Shown one piece after another: positions 1-7,979 of a DNA stretch of 64,000 bases. A program made the position numbers and the translations under genes. Where the stretch lies: assembly GCF_000308695.1 (NCBI RefSeq), contig NZ_BAGG01000032.1, positions 98,927-162,926 on the forward strand, read 5' to 3'. The notes below the pieces were generated by a model. That model made no database searches, had not been told where the DNA came from, and saw nothing but the letters and a program-made list of their open reading frames with translations. The first letter of the stretch is position 1. Every line of letters begins with the position of its first letter. The stretch comes from Nocardia takedensis NBRC 100417 (GTDB taxonomy: Bacteria > Actinomycetota > Actinomycetes > Mycobacteriales > Mycobacteriaceae).

Positions 1-1
1 C

Positions 2-943
2 GACGCGGGCACCGCCGTGGCGGGCGACATCCGCCGCCCCGGTCTGGGGCTGGCCGACCGCGACGCGCGGGATCTGGCCGAGCGGGTCGGGCTGATCGTG
101 CACTGCGCGGCCACGACCGCCTTCGACGCGACGCCGACCGCCTACGAGGAACTCAACGTCGCGGGCACAGGCCACGCGGTGGAACTGGCGCTGGCATGGG
201 GCGTCCCGCTGATCCACGTCAGCACCGCCTACGTGTGCGGGATGCGCGGCGGCACCGTCACCGAGGACGAACTCGAGGCGGGCCAGCGCTTCGGCACCGA
301 GTACGAGCGCAGCAAGTTCCGCGCCGAACAACTGGTGCGCGCGGCGGGCAACCGCGGCCTCGACTGGGCGATCGTGCGCCCCGGCATCGTCACCGGCGAC
401 GCCGCGACCGGCGCGATCCGCGAGTACAAGAACCTCTACACCGTCGTGAAACTCATGGTCGAGGGCAAACTGCGGTCGCTGCCCGGCCGCTACGACGCCA
501 CCGTCGCGCTGGCACCGGTCGACCACGTCGCCGACGTGATCGCCGCGACCGCCCTGGATTTCGTGTCCGCGGTGGGCCGCACCATGCACGCGGTCGGCCG
601 CGACACCCTTTCGCTGCGCGAGATCTCCGACGTGCTGGCCGAATACCCGTCCTTCCACGTGGCGACCTTCGTCCCGGAATCCGGTTTCGACGCCGACGAT
701 CTCGACCCGGTCGAGGCCGAGTACTTCCGCCGGATCGGCTCGCTCTACACCAGCTATTTCCAACGCCGCATCGTCTTCGACACCACCCGCGCGCGGCTGA
801 CGCTGGGTCGTCCGATCCCCGCCACCGGCAAGGACTACCTGCGGTTGCTGCTGGACTCGTGCTTGGAGACCGGCTACCTGGGGGTGCCGTTGCCCTCCAT
901 CGAGGACGTCCTGGCCGCGACCGACTTCGGCGGTGCGCCGTGA
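2..943 (+). CDS. NAD(P)-dependent reductase/epimerase of the extended SDR family (5' end outside window)
   Basis: The reading frame is open to the left edge, so the N-terminus with the nucleotide-binding glycine motif lies outside the window. What remains (about 313 residues) has the pattern of the male-sterility/thioester-reductase-like branch of extended SDRs: VHCAATTAFD, then NVAGTGHAVELA, HVSTAYVCG, and the catalytic-type YERSKFRAEQLV, followed by IVRPGIVTGD. A GTG at 17 exists but would cut into the Rossmann fold, so it is probably not the start. The stop overlaps the next gene by a GTGA junction, which implies one operon with the kinase-like, AfsA-like and UbiA-like genes. In that context it may reduce or modify a lipid-like butyrolactone intermediate; that role is inference. 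Confidence 0.8.
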   Translation, partial: DAGTAVAGDIRRPGLGLADRDARDLAERVGLIVHCAATTAFDATPTAYEELNVAGTGHAVELALAWGVPLIHVSTAYVCGMRGGTVTEDELEAGQRFGTEYERSKFRAEQLVRAAGNRGLDWAIVRPGIVTGDAATGAIREYKNLYTVVKLMVEGKLRSLPGRYDATVALAPVDHVADVIAATALDFVSAVGRTMHAVGRDTLSLREISDVLAEYPSFHVATFVPESGFDADDLDPVEAEYFRRIGSLYTSYFQRRIVFDTTRARLTLGRPIPATGKDYLRLLLDSCLETGYLGVPLPSIEDVLAATDFGGAP

Positions 944-1836
944 CCGAGGACCTGCGCGCGCTGCTCGACACCCTGACCCCGCTGCCCGCCAAGGCGGCCG
1001 CCTACGCCACCGACACCTACGTGCTGGAGTCGGTGGACCAGGCGCGCCGTGCCGGCGTGGACCCGGCCGGGTTCGCCCGCACGCATTCGCTGCTGCTGCT
1101 CAAACCGGACGCGATCGTCGCCAGGGCGGTCGAGCCGACGCTCGACTGGCTCGACACCGCGGGCTTCCGTGTCGTCGGCGCGTACCGGGTGCCCGTGGAC
1201 CGTCACCTGGCGCGGGCGCTGTGGTACTTCGCCTGGAACATCGCCTCGCCGGAGCGTCGCCGCCTGGCCGACCTGCTGGTCGACATCTCCGACGCGCTGG
1301 TGCTGGTCCTGCGCGGCGAGGACGGCGAACTCCCCGTCCCGGTCCGGCTCACCGAGGCCAAGGGCCCCACCGACCCGCGCAAGCGACAGCCCGGCGAACT
1401 TCGTCACCTGCTCGGACGGCACAGTTACCTGCTGAACCTGGTGCACACCCCCGACGATCCCGCCGACGTGCTGCGCGAACTGTCGATCTACTTCGGCGAG
1501 GTCACGCGGGCCGCGGTGCTGCGCGGACCCGAGGTCGACGCACCCACCCGCGCGCGACTGCTGGCGGAACGACTGTACGAGGCGACCCCCGCCCGCGGCT
1601 TCGACCGAGTCGAGGCCCTGGCCCGCCTGTGCGCCGATCTGGGGATCGACCCGGCGGGCGTACGGTCTGATCAGGACTGCGCGCGTCTGCTGTACGCGGC
1701 CTGGGAGCGGGGCGATGCCCTCGATCCGTGGGCGAGCATCGTGCTCGGGTCGCACGTACTGCCGATGCGCGGCGGATCCGGCGGCCAGGTTCTGCCTCCG
1801 GTCGCCGCGAACGACTGGTTGGAGGCTCGACCGTGA
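940..1836 (+). CDS. Nucleoside-diphosphate-kinase-like protein
   Basis: This 298-residue protein starts with GTG overlapping the previous stop. Its central part follows the NDK fold: LLLLKPDAI at residues 51-59 (equivalent to the NDK substrate lysine motif), a TDPRKRQPGELR stretch near 144-155, and NLVHTPDDP where His169 matches the phosphohistidine of NDKs. Ordinary NDKs are about 140 residues and hexameric. This one has roughly 50 extra residues in front and 110 behind, so it is unlikely to be the housekeeping enzyme. Sitting between an SDR and an AfsA homologue, it may phosphorylate or transfer phosphate to a small lipid-like intermediate. The fold assignment is fairly secure; the substrate is unknown. 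Confidence 0.75.
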   Translation: MTEDLRALLDTLTPLPAKAAAYATDTYVLESVDQARRAGVDPAGFARTHSLLLLKPDAIVARAVEPTLDWLDTAGFRVVGAYRVPVDRHLARALWYFAWNIASPERRRLADLLVDISDALVLVLRGEDGELPVPVRLTEAKGPTDPRKRQPGELRHLLGRHSYLLNLVHTPDDPADVLRELSIYFGEVTRAAVLRGPEVDAPTRARLLAERLYEATPARGFDRVEALARLCADLGIDPAGVRSDQDCARLLYAAWERGDALDPWASIVLGSHVLPMRGGSGGQVLPPVAANDWLEARP

Positions 1837-2795
1837 CATCTACCGCCGCCGTGGCGGCCACCCACGACCGCACCGTCTCCCGTGCGCTGGCCCACCGGTG
1901 CGCGGTGGCCGAGGTGTTCGTCACCTCGCTCGACCCCGTCGGGGAGGACAGCTTCGTGGTGGGCGCGCAACTGCCGAGGATGCACGCCTACTACGGCGAC
2001 CACGCGGGGACCCAGGCGCTGCGTCACGACCCGCTGCTGGTCATGGAGGCCGCGCGGCAGGCCGCCATCGCGCTGACCCACGAGTGCTACGGCGTGCCGG
2101 TCGAGTCGGCCTTCGTCGTGCGCACCTTCAACGGCACCGGGTCCGACACCGACGCCTGGACGGTGACGACCGCGCCCGCCGACCTGGAGATGGCCGTGCG
2201 GGTGCCGCGCCGCCACCGACGCGGCGAGGCCCTGTGCGGCCTGGACATGGTGCTCGAGATCGCCCGCGCGGGGCTGCCGATGCTCACCGTCGACGGCTCG
2301 TTCTCCTGGACCACGCCCGCCCACTGGTCGGCGCTGCGCACCGGTTTCCGCGACAGCCTCGGAGTGGGCGCGTACACGGGACCGTCCGCGCCCGGACCGC
2401 GCGCCGAAACGGCGACGGTCGGCCGCGAGAACCCGCGCAACGTGGTGATCGGGCCGCCCCAGCCCGCCGGGCCGCGCGGTGCGCGGGCGGCGCTGGTCGC
2501 CGACGTCACCCACCCGTTCCTGTTCGACCACCCCCTCGACCACATCCCCGGCAGCCTGCTCATCGAGGCCGCGCGGCAGACGGCGACGGCCCTGACACTG
2601 CCGGGGCCCGCGAAACTGGTGTGCGTGGCCAGCACGTTCGACCGGTTCGTCGAACTCGACTTCCCCGCCGAATGCCACGCCGAGATCGTCGACCTCGGGC
2701 GGGCCGCGGAGGTCGTGCGCTGCGAGATCCACCAGGCGGGTGAGGTGGCCGCCCGGATCGATCTGGAATTCGCCGAGGAACCGAGCGCCGCGTGA
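1833..2795 (+). CDS. AfsA/ScbA-type gamma-butyrolactone biosynthesis hotdog protein
   Basis: The protein has 320 residues with a GTG start coupled to the upstream stop and a GGAG ribosome site. It has two copies of the AfsA hotdog repeat. The first carries RHDPLLVMEAARQAAIA near residues 64-80 followed by HECYGVP; the second carries DHPLDHIPGSLLIEAARQ near 231-248. AfsA-family enzymes condense a beta-ketoacyl chain with dihydroxyacetone phosphate, the committed step to A-factor-type butyrolactones. No ArpA-type TetR receptor lies in the window. Neighbouring NDK-like and UbiA-like genes resemble, from memory, the salinipostin-type spt operons more than classic Streptomyces afsA loci. Family assignment is strong; the actual product is unknown. 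Confidence 0.85.
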   Translation: MTSTAAVAATHDRTVSRALAHRCAVAEVFVTSLDPVGEDSFVVGAQLPRMHAYYGDHAGTQALRHDPLLVMEAARQAAIALTHECYGVPVESAFVVRTFNGTGSDTDAWTVTTAPADLEMAVRVPRRHRRGEALCGLDMVLEIARAGLPMLTVDGSFSWTTPAHWSALRTGFRDSLGVGAYTGPSAPGPRAETATVGRENPRNVVIGPPQPAGPRGARAALVADVTHPFLFDHPLDHIPGSLLIEAARQTATALTLPGPAKLVCVASTFDRFVELDFPAECHAEIVDLGRAAEVVRCEIHQAGEVAARIDLEFAEEPSAA

Positions 2796-2850
2796 GCCCG
2801 GGTGACCGCCGATCCGGGGCGACGCCGTCCCACGCACATCGCGGGGCCCG

Positions 2851-3768
2851 ATGAACCCGTTCACCTCCGCGCGCCGTGTCGCCCGCTTCACCACGGTCAT
2901 GTACAAGCCGCACTACCTGCTCTACGGCATCCTGTGGACGCTGGCGGTGGAGGGTACGGCGGCCCTGGTGACCGTCCCCGACACCCCGTGGCGGCCGACC
3001 GGCGCGACCCTGCTGCGCATCGTGGTCATCGCTTTCGTCCTGCTCTACCTGCGCATGGTCGACGAACAGAAGGACCTCGACTACGACCGCGTCCACAACC
3101 CGGACCGGCCGCTGGTCACCGGCGCGGTGAGCGCGGCCGAACTGCGGGTGTCGATGGCGCTGATCGCGGCGGGCGCGAGCGCCGCGAGCGCCGCGCTCTC
3201 GGCGGTCTCGGCGCTGTCGATCGCGGCGGCCCTCGGCTACGGCCTGCTGCTGTGGTGGTTCGAGCGACTCTCCGCGACGGTGCGCGCGAACGTCCTGCTG
3301 AACCTGGCGATCACCTATCCGGTGCAACTGCTGCTCACCGCCTACGTCCTGCTGTCGGCCGCGGACACCGACGAAACCGGACTCGGCTGGTCGCTCGTGC
3401 CCGTCGTGGTCCTGTTCGCGGGCGCGTTCCTCCAGTTCGAGATCGCCCGCAAGACCTCCCGAGACCCGCGTCCGGGCGAGATGTACTACTCCGAACCGCT
3501 CGGCGCCGGGGGCAGCGCGGCGGCGGCGCTGCTGTGCGCGCTGCTCGCCGCGACCCTCGCCGTGGTGCTGTCGCGTCCGTGGGACCACACGATGCCCGCC
3601 GCGCTGATCGGCTGGACCCCGCTGGCGCTCGCCCTGATTCCCCTTTCCGGGTGGTGGCGCTTCCACCGCTCCGCCGACCCCGACTACCCGGTGATACCCG
3701 CCGTCCTGTTCGTCCTGACCCTCTACCTCGCCTTGATCGCCGCCGCCCTCGTCCTGCCGGGCCGCTGA
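2851..3768 (+). CDS. UbiA-like prenyltransferase-family membrane protein
   Basis: A 305-residue polytopic membrane protein with about eight hydrophobic segments. It carries a UbiA-type Asp-rich motif, DEQKDLDYDRVHNPDRPL from residue 71, and a second acidic loop, EIARKTSRDPRPGE from residue 197. UbiA enzymes bind Mg2+-diphosphate through two such loops and attach an isoprenoid, sugar phosphate or similar group to an acceptor in the membrane. Its start lies 55 bp after the AfsA-like gene, so it is probably the last gene of that operon. The motifs are degenerate compared with ubiquinone/menaquinone enzymes, so a different donor or acceptor is likely. A period-16 repeat patch begins right at its stop codon. 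Confidence 0.78.
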   Translation: MNPFTSARRVARFTTVMYKPHYLLYGILWTLAVEGTAALVTVPDTPWRPTGATLLRIVVIAFVLLYLRMVDEQKDLDYDRVHNPDRPLVTGAVSAAELRVSMALIAAGASAASAALSAVSALSIAAALGYGLLLWWFERLSATVRANVLLNLAITYPVQLLLTAYVLLSAADTDETGLGWSLVPVVVLFAGAFLQFEIARKTSRDPRPGEMYYSEPLGAGGSAAAALLCALLAATLAVVLSRPWDHTMPAALIGWTPLALALIPLSGWWRFHRSADPDYPVIPAVLFVLTLYLALIAAALVLPGR

Positions 3769-3897
3769 TCGGCCTGGCTGGTGACTGGCCCGGCTGCTGA
3801 TGGGCCTGGCTGCTTACCGGCTCGGCTGGTGATTGGCTCGGCCGCGATCCGACCGGCTGGTGATCGGCCCGGCTGGTGGTCAGCCCGGCTGCTGATC
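3759..3897. repeat. Imperfect 16-bp tandem repeats after the UbiA-like gene
   Basis: About eight diverged units of roughly 16 bp follow one another, with consensus GGCCCGGCTGGTGATC. The first starts within the last codons and stop of the UbiA-like gene; the rest fill the space before the convergent O-methyltransferase. Units differ at two to four positions, and one copy has only 15 bp. The repeats are not palindromic and encode nothing convincing on either strand. They could be slipped-strand expansion or decay in a neutral intergenic region. Confidence 0.75.
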
Positions 3898-3995
3898 GCT
3901 CGGTCGAGACCGGGCGTCCCGCGCTTCTCGTCCGGGGATCGGAGCCGTGGGTGACCCGTCACCGGTGAGGACGACCGCCGCTGAACACCGTCCGC

Positions 3996-5123
3996 TCACG
4001 GCAGGACCGGGCGATCCGATGAGAGTGTCGTCGGGTCAGCGGGAACCGCCTCTAGGACGTTGTCCGGTGCGGCGGAGGCGACGGTGCGCAGCAGGCGGAA
4101 GCCCGAGCGCGCCAGCAGGTCCCGGTACTCGGCTTCGGTGCGTTCCCGGCCGCCGGTGTTGATGAGCATCTCCAGGTCGATGTACTTGCCGGGGTGCGGG
4201 CGGGAGTTCTCGGGCAGGACCAGTTCCACGATCAGCAGGCGCGCGTCGGGCGTCATCCGCTCGCGCAGCACGCCCAGGATGGCGGCGATCCGGTCTTCGT
4301 CCCAGTCGTGCACGATGTGTTTGAGCACGTAGGCGTCACCGTCGGGCGGCACCGACTCGAAGAACGAACCGGCCACCACCGTGCACCGGTCGACCACTCC
4401 GGCCGCGCGCAGTGCGCCAGGGGCGTGGGCTACCACCTCCGGCAGGTCGAACAGGACGCCGCGCGAACGCGGTGCGCGGCGCAGGATTTCGGTGAGGAAG
4501 CGGCCCTCGCCGCCGCCGACGTCCACGACCGTGTCGAAGCGCCCGAAATCGTAGGCGTCCAACAGCGCCGCGGTGGACAGGGTGCCGATACTGGTCATCG
4601 CGCGGTCGAAGATCTCGCCGAGTTCCCGGTCCTCGCCGACGAGTTCGAAGAACGGCTTGCCGTCGAGCACCGGTCCGATCGGCGCGCCGCTGCGCACCGA
4701 ATCGACCAGGTGGGTCCAGTGCGTGCGGTGGATCTCGCTGCCGAAGAACAGCGCCGCGTCGCGCAGGGTGACCGGCGAATCGGCGCGCAGGGCGCGGGCG
4801 GCCGGGGTGAGCGCGTAGCGGCCGCGCGCGTCACGGGTGAAGATGCCGTGGCTGATGAGCAGGCGCAGCAGGCGGTGCAGTCCGTCCTCGTCGGCGCGTA
4901 CCGCCTCGGCCAGTTGGGCTCCGGTGCGCGGGCCGTCGGCGAGCGCGTCGGCGATGCCGAGGGCCGCCGCCGCGTGCACGGCCTGGGTGAGCCATCCCGC
5001 CGTGAGCATCTCCATCAGCGCGAGGTGGCCCGGCACCATCCTGCGGTGCAGGCCGATCAGCGCCGAGCGCGCGAATTCCACGGCGCGGACGAGCGGAACG
5101 GGCGGGCGCGCGGTGAACGGCAC
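3996..5123 (-). CDS. SAM-dependent O-methyltransferase, plant/hydroxyneurosporene type
   Basis: This 375-residue protein has the two-part layout of class O-methyltransferase-2 enzymes: an N-terminal winged-helix dimerisation region (about residues 25-130, with ADEDGLHRLLRLL) and a C-terminal Rossmann domain with the SAM motif VVDVGGGEGRF. The sequence YVLKHIVHDWDED contains the usual catalytic His region. Such enzymes methylate hydroxyl groups of polyketides, carotenoids or phenols. It lies alone on the minus strand, converging on the butyrolactone-type operon across the repeat patch. Membership of that pathway is possible but not shown. The upstream region to 5439 is shared with a small divergent gene. 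Confidence 0.85.
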   Translation of the reverse strand: MPFTARPPVPLVRAVEFARSALIGLHRRMVPGHLALMEMLTAGWLTQAVHAAAALGIADALADGPRTGAQLAEAVRADEDGLHRLLRLLISHGIFTRDARGRYALTPAARALRADSPVTLRDAALFFGSEIHRTHWTHLVDSVRSGAPIGPVLDGKPFFELVGEDRELGEIFDRAMTSIGTLSTAALLDAYDFGRFDTVVDVGGGEGRFLTEILRRAPRSRGVLFDLPEVVAHAPGALRAAGVVDRCTVVAGSFFESVPPDGDAYVLKHIVHDWDEDRIAAILGVLRERMTPDARLLIVELVLPENSRPHPGKYIDLEMLINTGGRERTEAEYRDLLARSGFRLLRTVASAAPDNVLEAVPADPTTLSSDRPVLP

Positions 5124-5353
5124 GGCGACTCCTCGCGTGGCACGGTTGCGGTCACAGGCAGGGTACGTCGGTGGGGTGCCCGACGATAGCTTCGAACCGG
5201 TTCGGCGGGTCGCGGGCGACCAGATGGTCCAGATGGCAGCCGAAACCTGGCGAATCGCTGGAAGATAGCCGTCATTCGATCATCGACGCTCCCGGTCCGG
5301 TTCACCCACCGCGGAACCGCCCGTCGCGCCCGTCTCCGTCCGGAGCGAAGTTG

Positions 5354-5373
5354 ATAACGGTTGGTGCCGTTAT
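5354..5373. promoter_or_regulatory. Inverted repeat, probable operator in a divergent promoter region
   Basis: Two perfect 7-bp arms, ATAACGG and CCGTTAT, are separated by 6 bp (TTGGTG). This AT-containing motif stands out in GC-rich DNA. It lies between the divergent O-methyltransferase and the small Cys-rich protein gene, 66 bp before the latter's start. The size fits a homodimeric regulator such as a TetR, MarR or MerR protein. No gene for a regulator directly touches it; the MerR gene at 5615-6388 is the nearest candidate. Confidence 0.5.
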
Positions 5374-5439
5374 ATGGAAGGGGGAGCGCGGAATTGGGAC
5401 AGTATTCCTACGCGTCATGCGAGCGGAATGAGGTGCCCC

Positions 5440-5607
5440 ATGAACACGTTGGTGTGCGGCGACTGCTGGCGACAGGACAATCTGACCTTCAAGCAGCGGT
5501 TGGATCCCGCTTTCATCCGGCCAGGCAACCGGTACCTGTGTCCGGAGCACTCCGCCCGGCACGACGAACTCCTCGGCCGCCACGGCCTCGGGAAGTCGGC
5601 CGCCTGA
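5440..5607 (+). CDS. Small Cys-rich (zinc-ribbon-like) protein
   Basis: A 55-residue protein beginning at the second of two in-frame ATGs (5428 and 5440); an AGGTG eight bases before 5440 favours the shorter form. It has VCGDCW near the N-terminus and YLCPEHS about 30 residues later, giving a Cys-x2-Cys and Cys-x2-His pair suited to one zinc ion. It ends seven bases before the convergent MerR gene. I do not recognise a named family. Small zinc ribbons of this kind often bind nucleic acid or a protein partner, but nothing here decides that. Codon use resembles real genes in the area. Confidence 0.6.
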   Translation: MNTLVCGDCWRQDNLTFKQRLDPAFIRPGNRYLCPEHSARHDELLGRHGLGKSAA

Positions 5608-5614
5608 GCGCGGC

Positions 5615-6388
5615 TCAGTCCCCGGCGTTGCCCGCTCTGCTGCGTTCGCGTTCGGCCGCGGTGGCCAGATAGTCGCCGAGTTCCCGACGCAGCGTCGCCT
5701 CCAGCGAGCGCGCCAGGGTGCTGTGCACCGAGGCGACCGCGAGTTCGCGCATCTTCTCCAGCATCGCCGTGGTGTCGGCGATCTCGACGCTGGTCTCGGG
5801 CAGCCAGCCCGGACCGTGCTCGTCGACGATGTGCTGACGCGCGGCGCCGATCATGGTGTGCGCGATGTCGTCGATCTTGTCGGCGACCTTCGCGTAGATC
5901 TCGATCAGCGTGCGCAGTTCGAGCCCGTACTCGTGCAGTTCGGCGAAGGAGGCGAGTAGTTGGGTGTCGGTGAAGACGACGGTATCGCCCTCCGAGCGAA
6001 CCAGTTTCATCTCCTCGAGCCGACCCACCAACTCGTCGGCCTCGGGACCGAGGATGGTGCCGATGAGTTCCCGCGCGACCTCGAAAGTCTCGTCCTCGCG
6101 CCACGGCGCCGTCACCGCGTGCTGGAGGCCGAGGACTTCGGTGAGATCCTTGCCGGTCTCCCAACTGGTGATGAAATCGGCGATGTGGGCGGTGGTGAAC
6201 CCGCGCTGGAGCAGCGCGTCGATCAGCCGCAACCGCTCGAGGTGCGCGGGGCCGTAGATGCTGGCGCGCCCGTCCTTGCCGACGGGCGGCGGCAGCAGTC
6301 CCCGCTCCTGATAGGCGCGCACGTTGCGGGTGGTGGTGCCCGCGGCGCGGGCCAGATCGTCGATCCGGTACTCCACCGGCGCGCTCAC
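5615..6388 (-). CDS. MerR-family transcriptional regulator
   Basis: A 257-residue protein with an N-terminal MerR winged helix: YRIDDLARAAGTTTRNVRAY (residues 7-26), RGLLPPPVGKDGRASIY, then the DNA-binding and dimer helix RLRLIDALLQRGFTTAHI. The C-terminal 180 residues are mainly helical and lack the Cys pattern of metal sensors, so a drug-like or organic ligand, or none, is more likely. It starts 73 bp after the flavin monooxygenase and could be the last gene of that minus-strand operon, regulating it. MerR proteins usually bind between -35 and -10 elements spaced 19-20 bp apart. Confidence 0.88.
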   Translation of the reverse strand: MSAPVEYRIDDLARAAGTTTRNVRAYQERGLLPPPVGKDGRASIYGPAHLERLRLIDALLQRGFTTAHIADFITSWETGKDLTEVLGLQHAVTAPWREDETFEVARELIGTILGPEADELVGRLEEMKLVRSEGDTVVFTDTQLLASFAELHEYGLELRTLIEIYAKVADKIDDIAHTMIGAARQHIVDEHGPGWLPETSVEIADTTAMLEKMRELAVASVHSTLARSLEATLRRELGDYLATAAERERSRAGNAGD

Positions 6389-6461
6389 CTCCTCACCCCT
6401 GTCCGCCCGCTGCCCGGCGACTCGCTGCCGGCAAGTCTAGTCCCGGGCCGCGGGCGGTCTC

Positions 6462-7979
6462 TCACCTGGGAACTGTCGCGAGTCCGACCCGTCGCGCGCC
6501 CGCCTCGAACGGCGCGGCCTCGTAGGCGGCGAGGTCGAACTCGCGCAACTGGCCGACGTACTGGGTGGCGAAACCCGGGTACATGGTGGCGTTGAAGCCG
6601 TCCTCGGTCAGATACCAACTGCGGCACCCGGAATTCCAGGTGGTCGCGGCCAGTCGGCGCTGGATCGTCGCGTTGTAGCGGTCCTGGCGGTCCTTGCGCA
6701 CGTCGAGGACGCGCAGGTCGCGGGTCAGGATGGTCTCGATCGCGCTGACCAGGTAGTCGATCTGGGCTTCCATGTACACCAGCGCCGAATTGTGGCCCGG
6801 CCCCGAATTCGGCCCGAAGGTCAGGAACAGGTTCGGGTAACCGGCGACGGTGATGCTCTTGTACGCGTAGGCGCCGCCGGACCATTCCTCGGCCAGCACC
6901 CGGCCGTCGCGGCCGACGATCGGGATCGGCGTCCCGGTCTTGCTGACGTCGAAGCCGGTGGCGAAGACGATGCAGTCGGCGCGGTGCTCGACGCCTTCGG
7001 CGGTGCGGATGCCCTGTTCGCTGAGGCGCGCGATCGGCCAGGTGATGAGTTTGCAGTTCTCGGCCTGCAACGCGGGGTAGTAGTCGTCGGTCATCAGCAG
7101 TCGTTTGCAGCCCGCCCGGAAATCGGGGGTGAGCTGACGGCGCATCCACGGGTCGCGCACCTGACGCCGCAGTTGCGCTCTGCCGACCATCTCCACCACG
7201 CGGGTCAGCGGCGTGTTCCACACCACGCCCAGCGCCACCGATTCGTGGCCGTAGTACCAGAGCGCGCGCGCCGCGCTCTGCGCGCCGGGCACCCGCCGGT
7301 AGACCTCCCTGGTCAGCGGCCCGGTGCGCCGGTTGACCCGCGGCAGCACCCACCCCGGCGTGCGCTGGAACACCTTCACCGACGCGGCCTTGCGCACCAG
7401 TTCGGGCACGATCTGCACACCGCTGGCCCCGGTTCCGACGACGGCGACCCGCTTGCCGGTGAAGTCATAGTCGTGATCCCAGCGGGCGCTGTGGATCTTG
7501 TGGCCGGTGTAGTCCTCGATGCCGGGGATCGCGGGCAGGCTCGCCTCCGACAGCGGACCCGAGGCCAGCACCACCGCCCGCGCGCGCACCGTCGGACGGT
7601 CGCGCACGCTCACCTCCCACACGCCCGCCGCCTCGTCGAAGACGATCCCGGTGACGGTGCTCTCGAAGCGCACATGCGGCGCGAGCCCGAATTTCGCGGC
7701 CATCGACTCGATGTAGCCGAGGATCTCACCACTGCCCGAATAGGTGTGCGACCAGTCCGGATTGGGCGCGAACCCGTAGGAGTACAGCCGCGACGGGATG
7801 TCGCAGGCCGCGCCCGGGTAGGTGTTGTCGCGCCAGGTGCCGCCCAGCGCGGTGCCGCGCTCGAGCACCACGAAGTTCTCGATCCCGCGCTGCCGCAACC
7901 GGATGGCCGCGCCGACGCCGGCGAAGCCGCCGCCGATGATCGCGACGTCGAGCGGCCCGCTCTCGCTGCGCGCGCTCAT
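6462..7979 (-). CDS. Flavin-containing (Baeyer-Villiger type) monooxygenase
   Basis: The chosen ATG at 7979 overlaps the upstream stop by four bases and gives a 505-residue protein starting just before the FAD motif (AIIGGGFAGVGAAIRLRQRG). A longer frame exists but begins inside the previous gene. A second dinucleotide motif, VVGTGASGVQIVPEL, binds NADPH. The class B fingerprint FxGxxxHxxxW appears as YTGHKIHSARWDHD, with Tyr for Phe, and FATGFDV lies near the C-terminal third. Such enzymes insert oxygen next to ketones or oxidise S or N. With an esterase and an SDR in the same operon, an alcohol-to-ketone-to-ester-to-acid route is plausible. The set recalls the M. tuberculosis mymA operon. 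Confidence 0.9.
   Translation of the reverse strand: MSARSESGPLDVAIIGGGFAGVGAAIRLRQRGIENFVVLERGTALGGTWRDNTYPGAACDIPSRLYSYGFAPNPDWSHTYSGSGEILGYIESMAAKFGLAPHVRFESTVTGIVFDEAAGVWEVSVRDRPTVRARAVVLASGPLSEASLPAIPGIEDYTGHKIHSARWDHDYDFTGKRVAVVGTGASGVQIVPELVRKAASVKVFQRTPGWVLPRVNRRTGPLTREVYRRVPGAQSAARALWYYGHESVALGVVWNTPLTRVVEMVGRAQLRRQVRDPWMRRQLTPDFRAGCKRLLMTDDYYPALQAENCKLITWPIARLSEQGIRTAEGVEHRADCIVFATGFDVSKTGTPIPIVGRDGRVLAEEWSGGAYAYKSITVAGYPNLFLTFGPNSGPGHNSALVYMEAQIDYLVSAIETILTRDLRVLDVRKDRQDRYNATIQRRLAATTWNSGCRSWYLTEDGFNATMYPGFATQYVGQLREFDLAAYEAAPFEAGARRVGLATVPR

Noticed and set aside
3723..3962. Minus-strand small protein over the 16-bp repeats
   Set aside because: Its repetitive Arg/Pro sequence simply mirrors the DNA repeats; no ribosome site and overlap with the UbiA-like gene.
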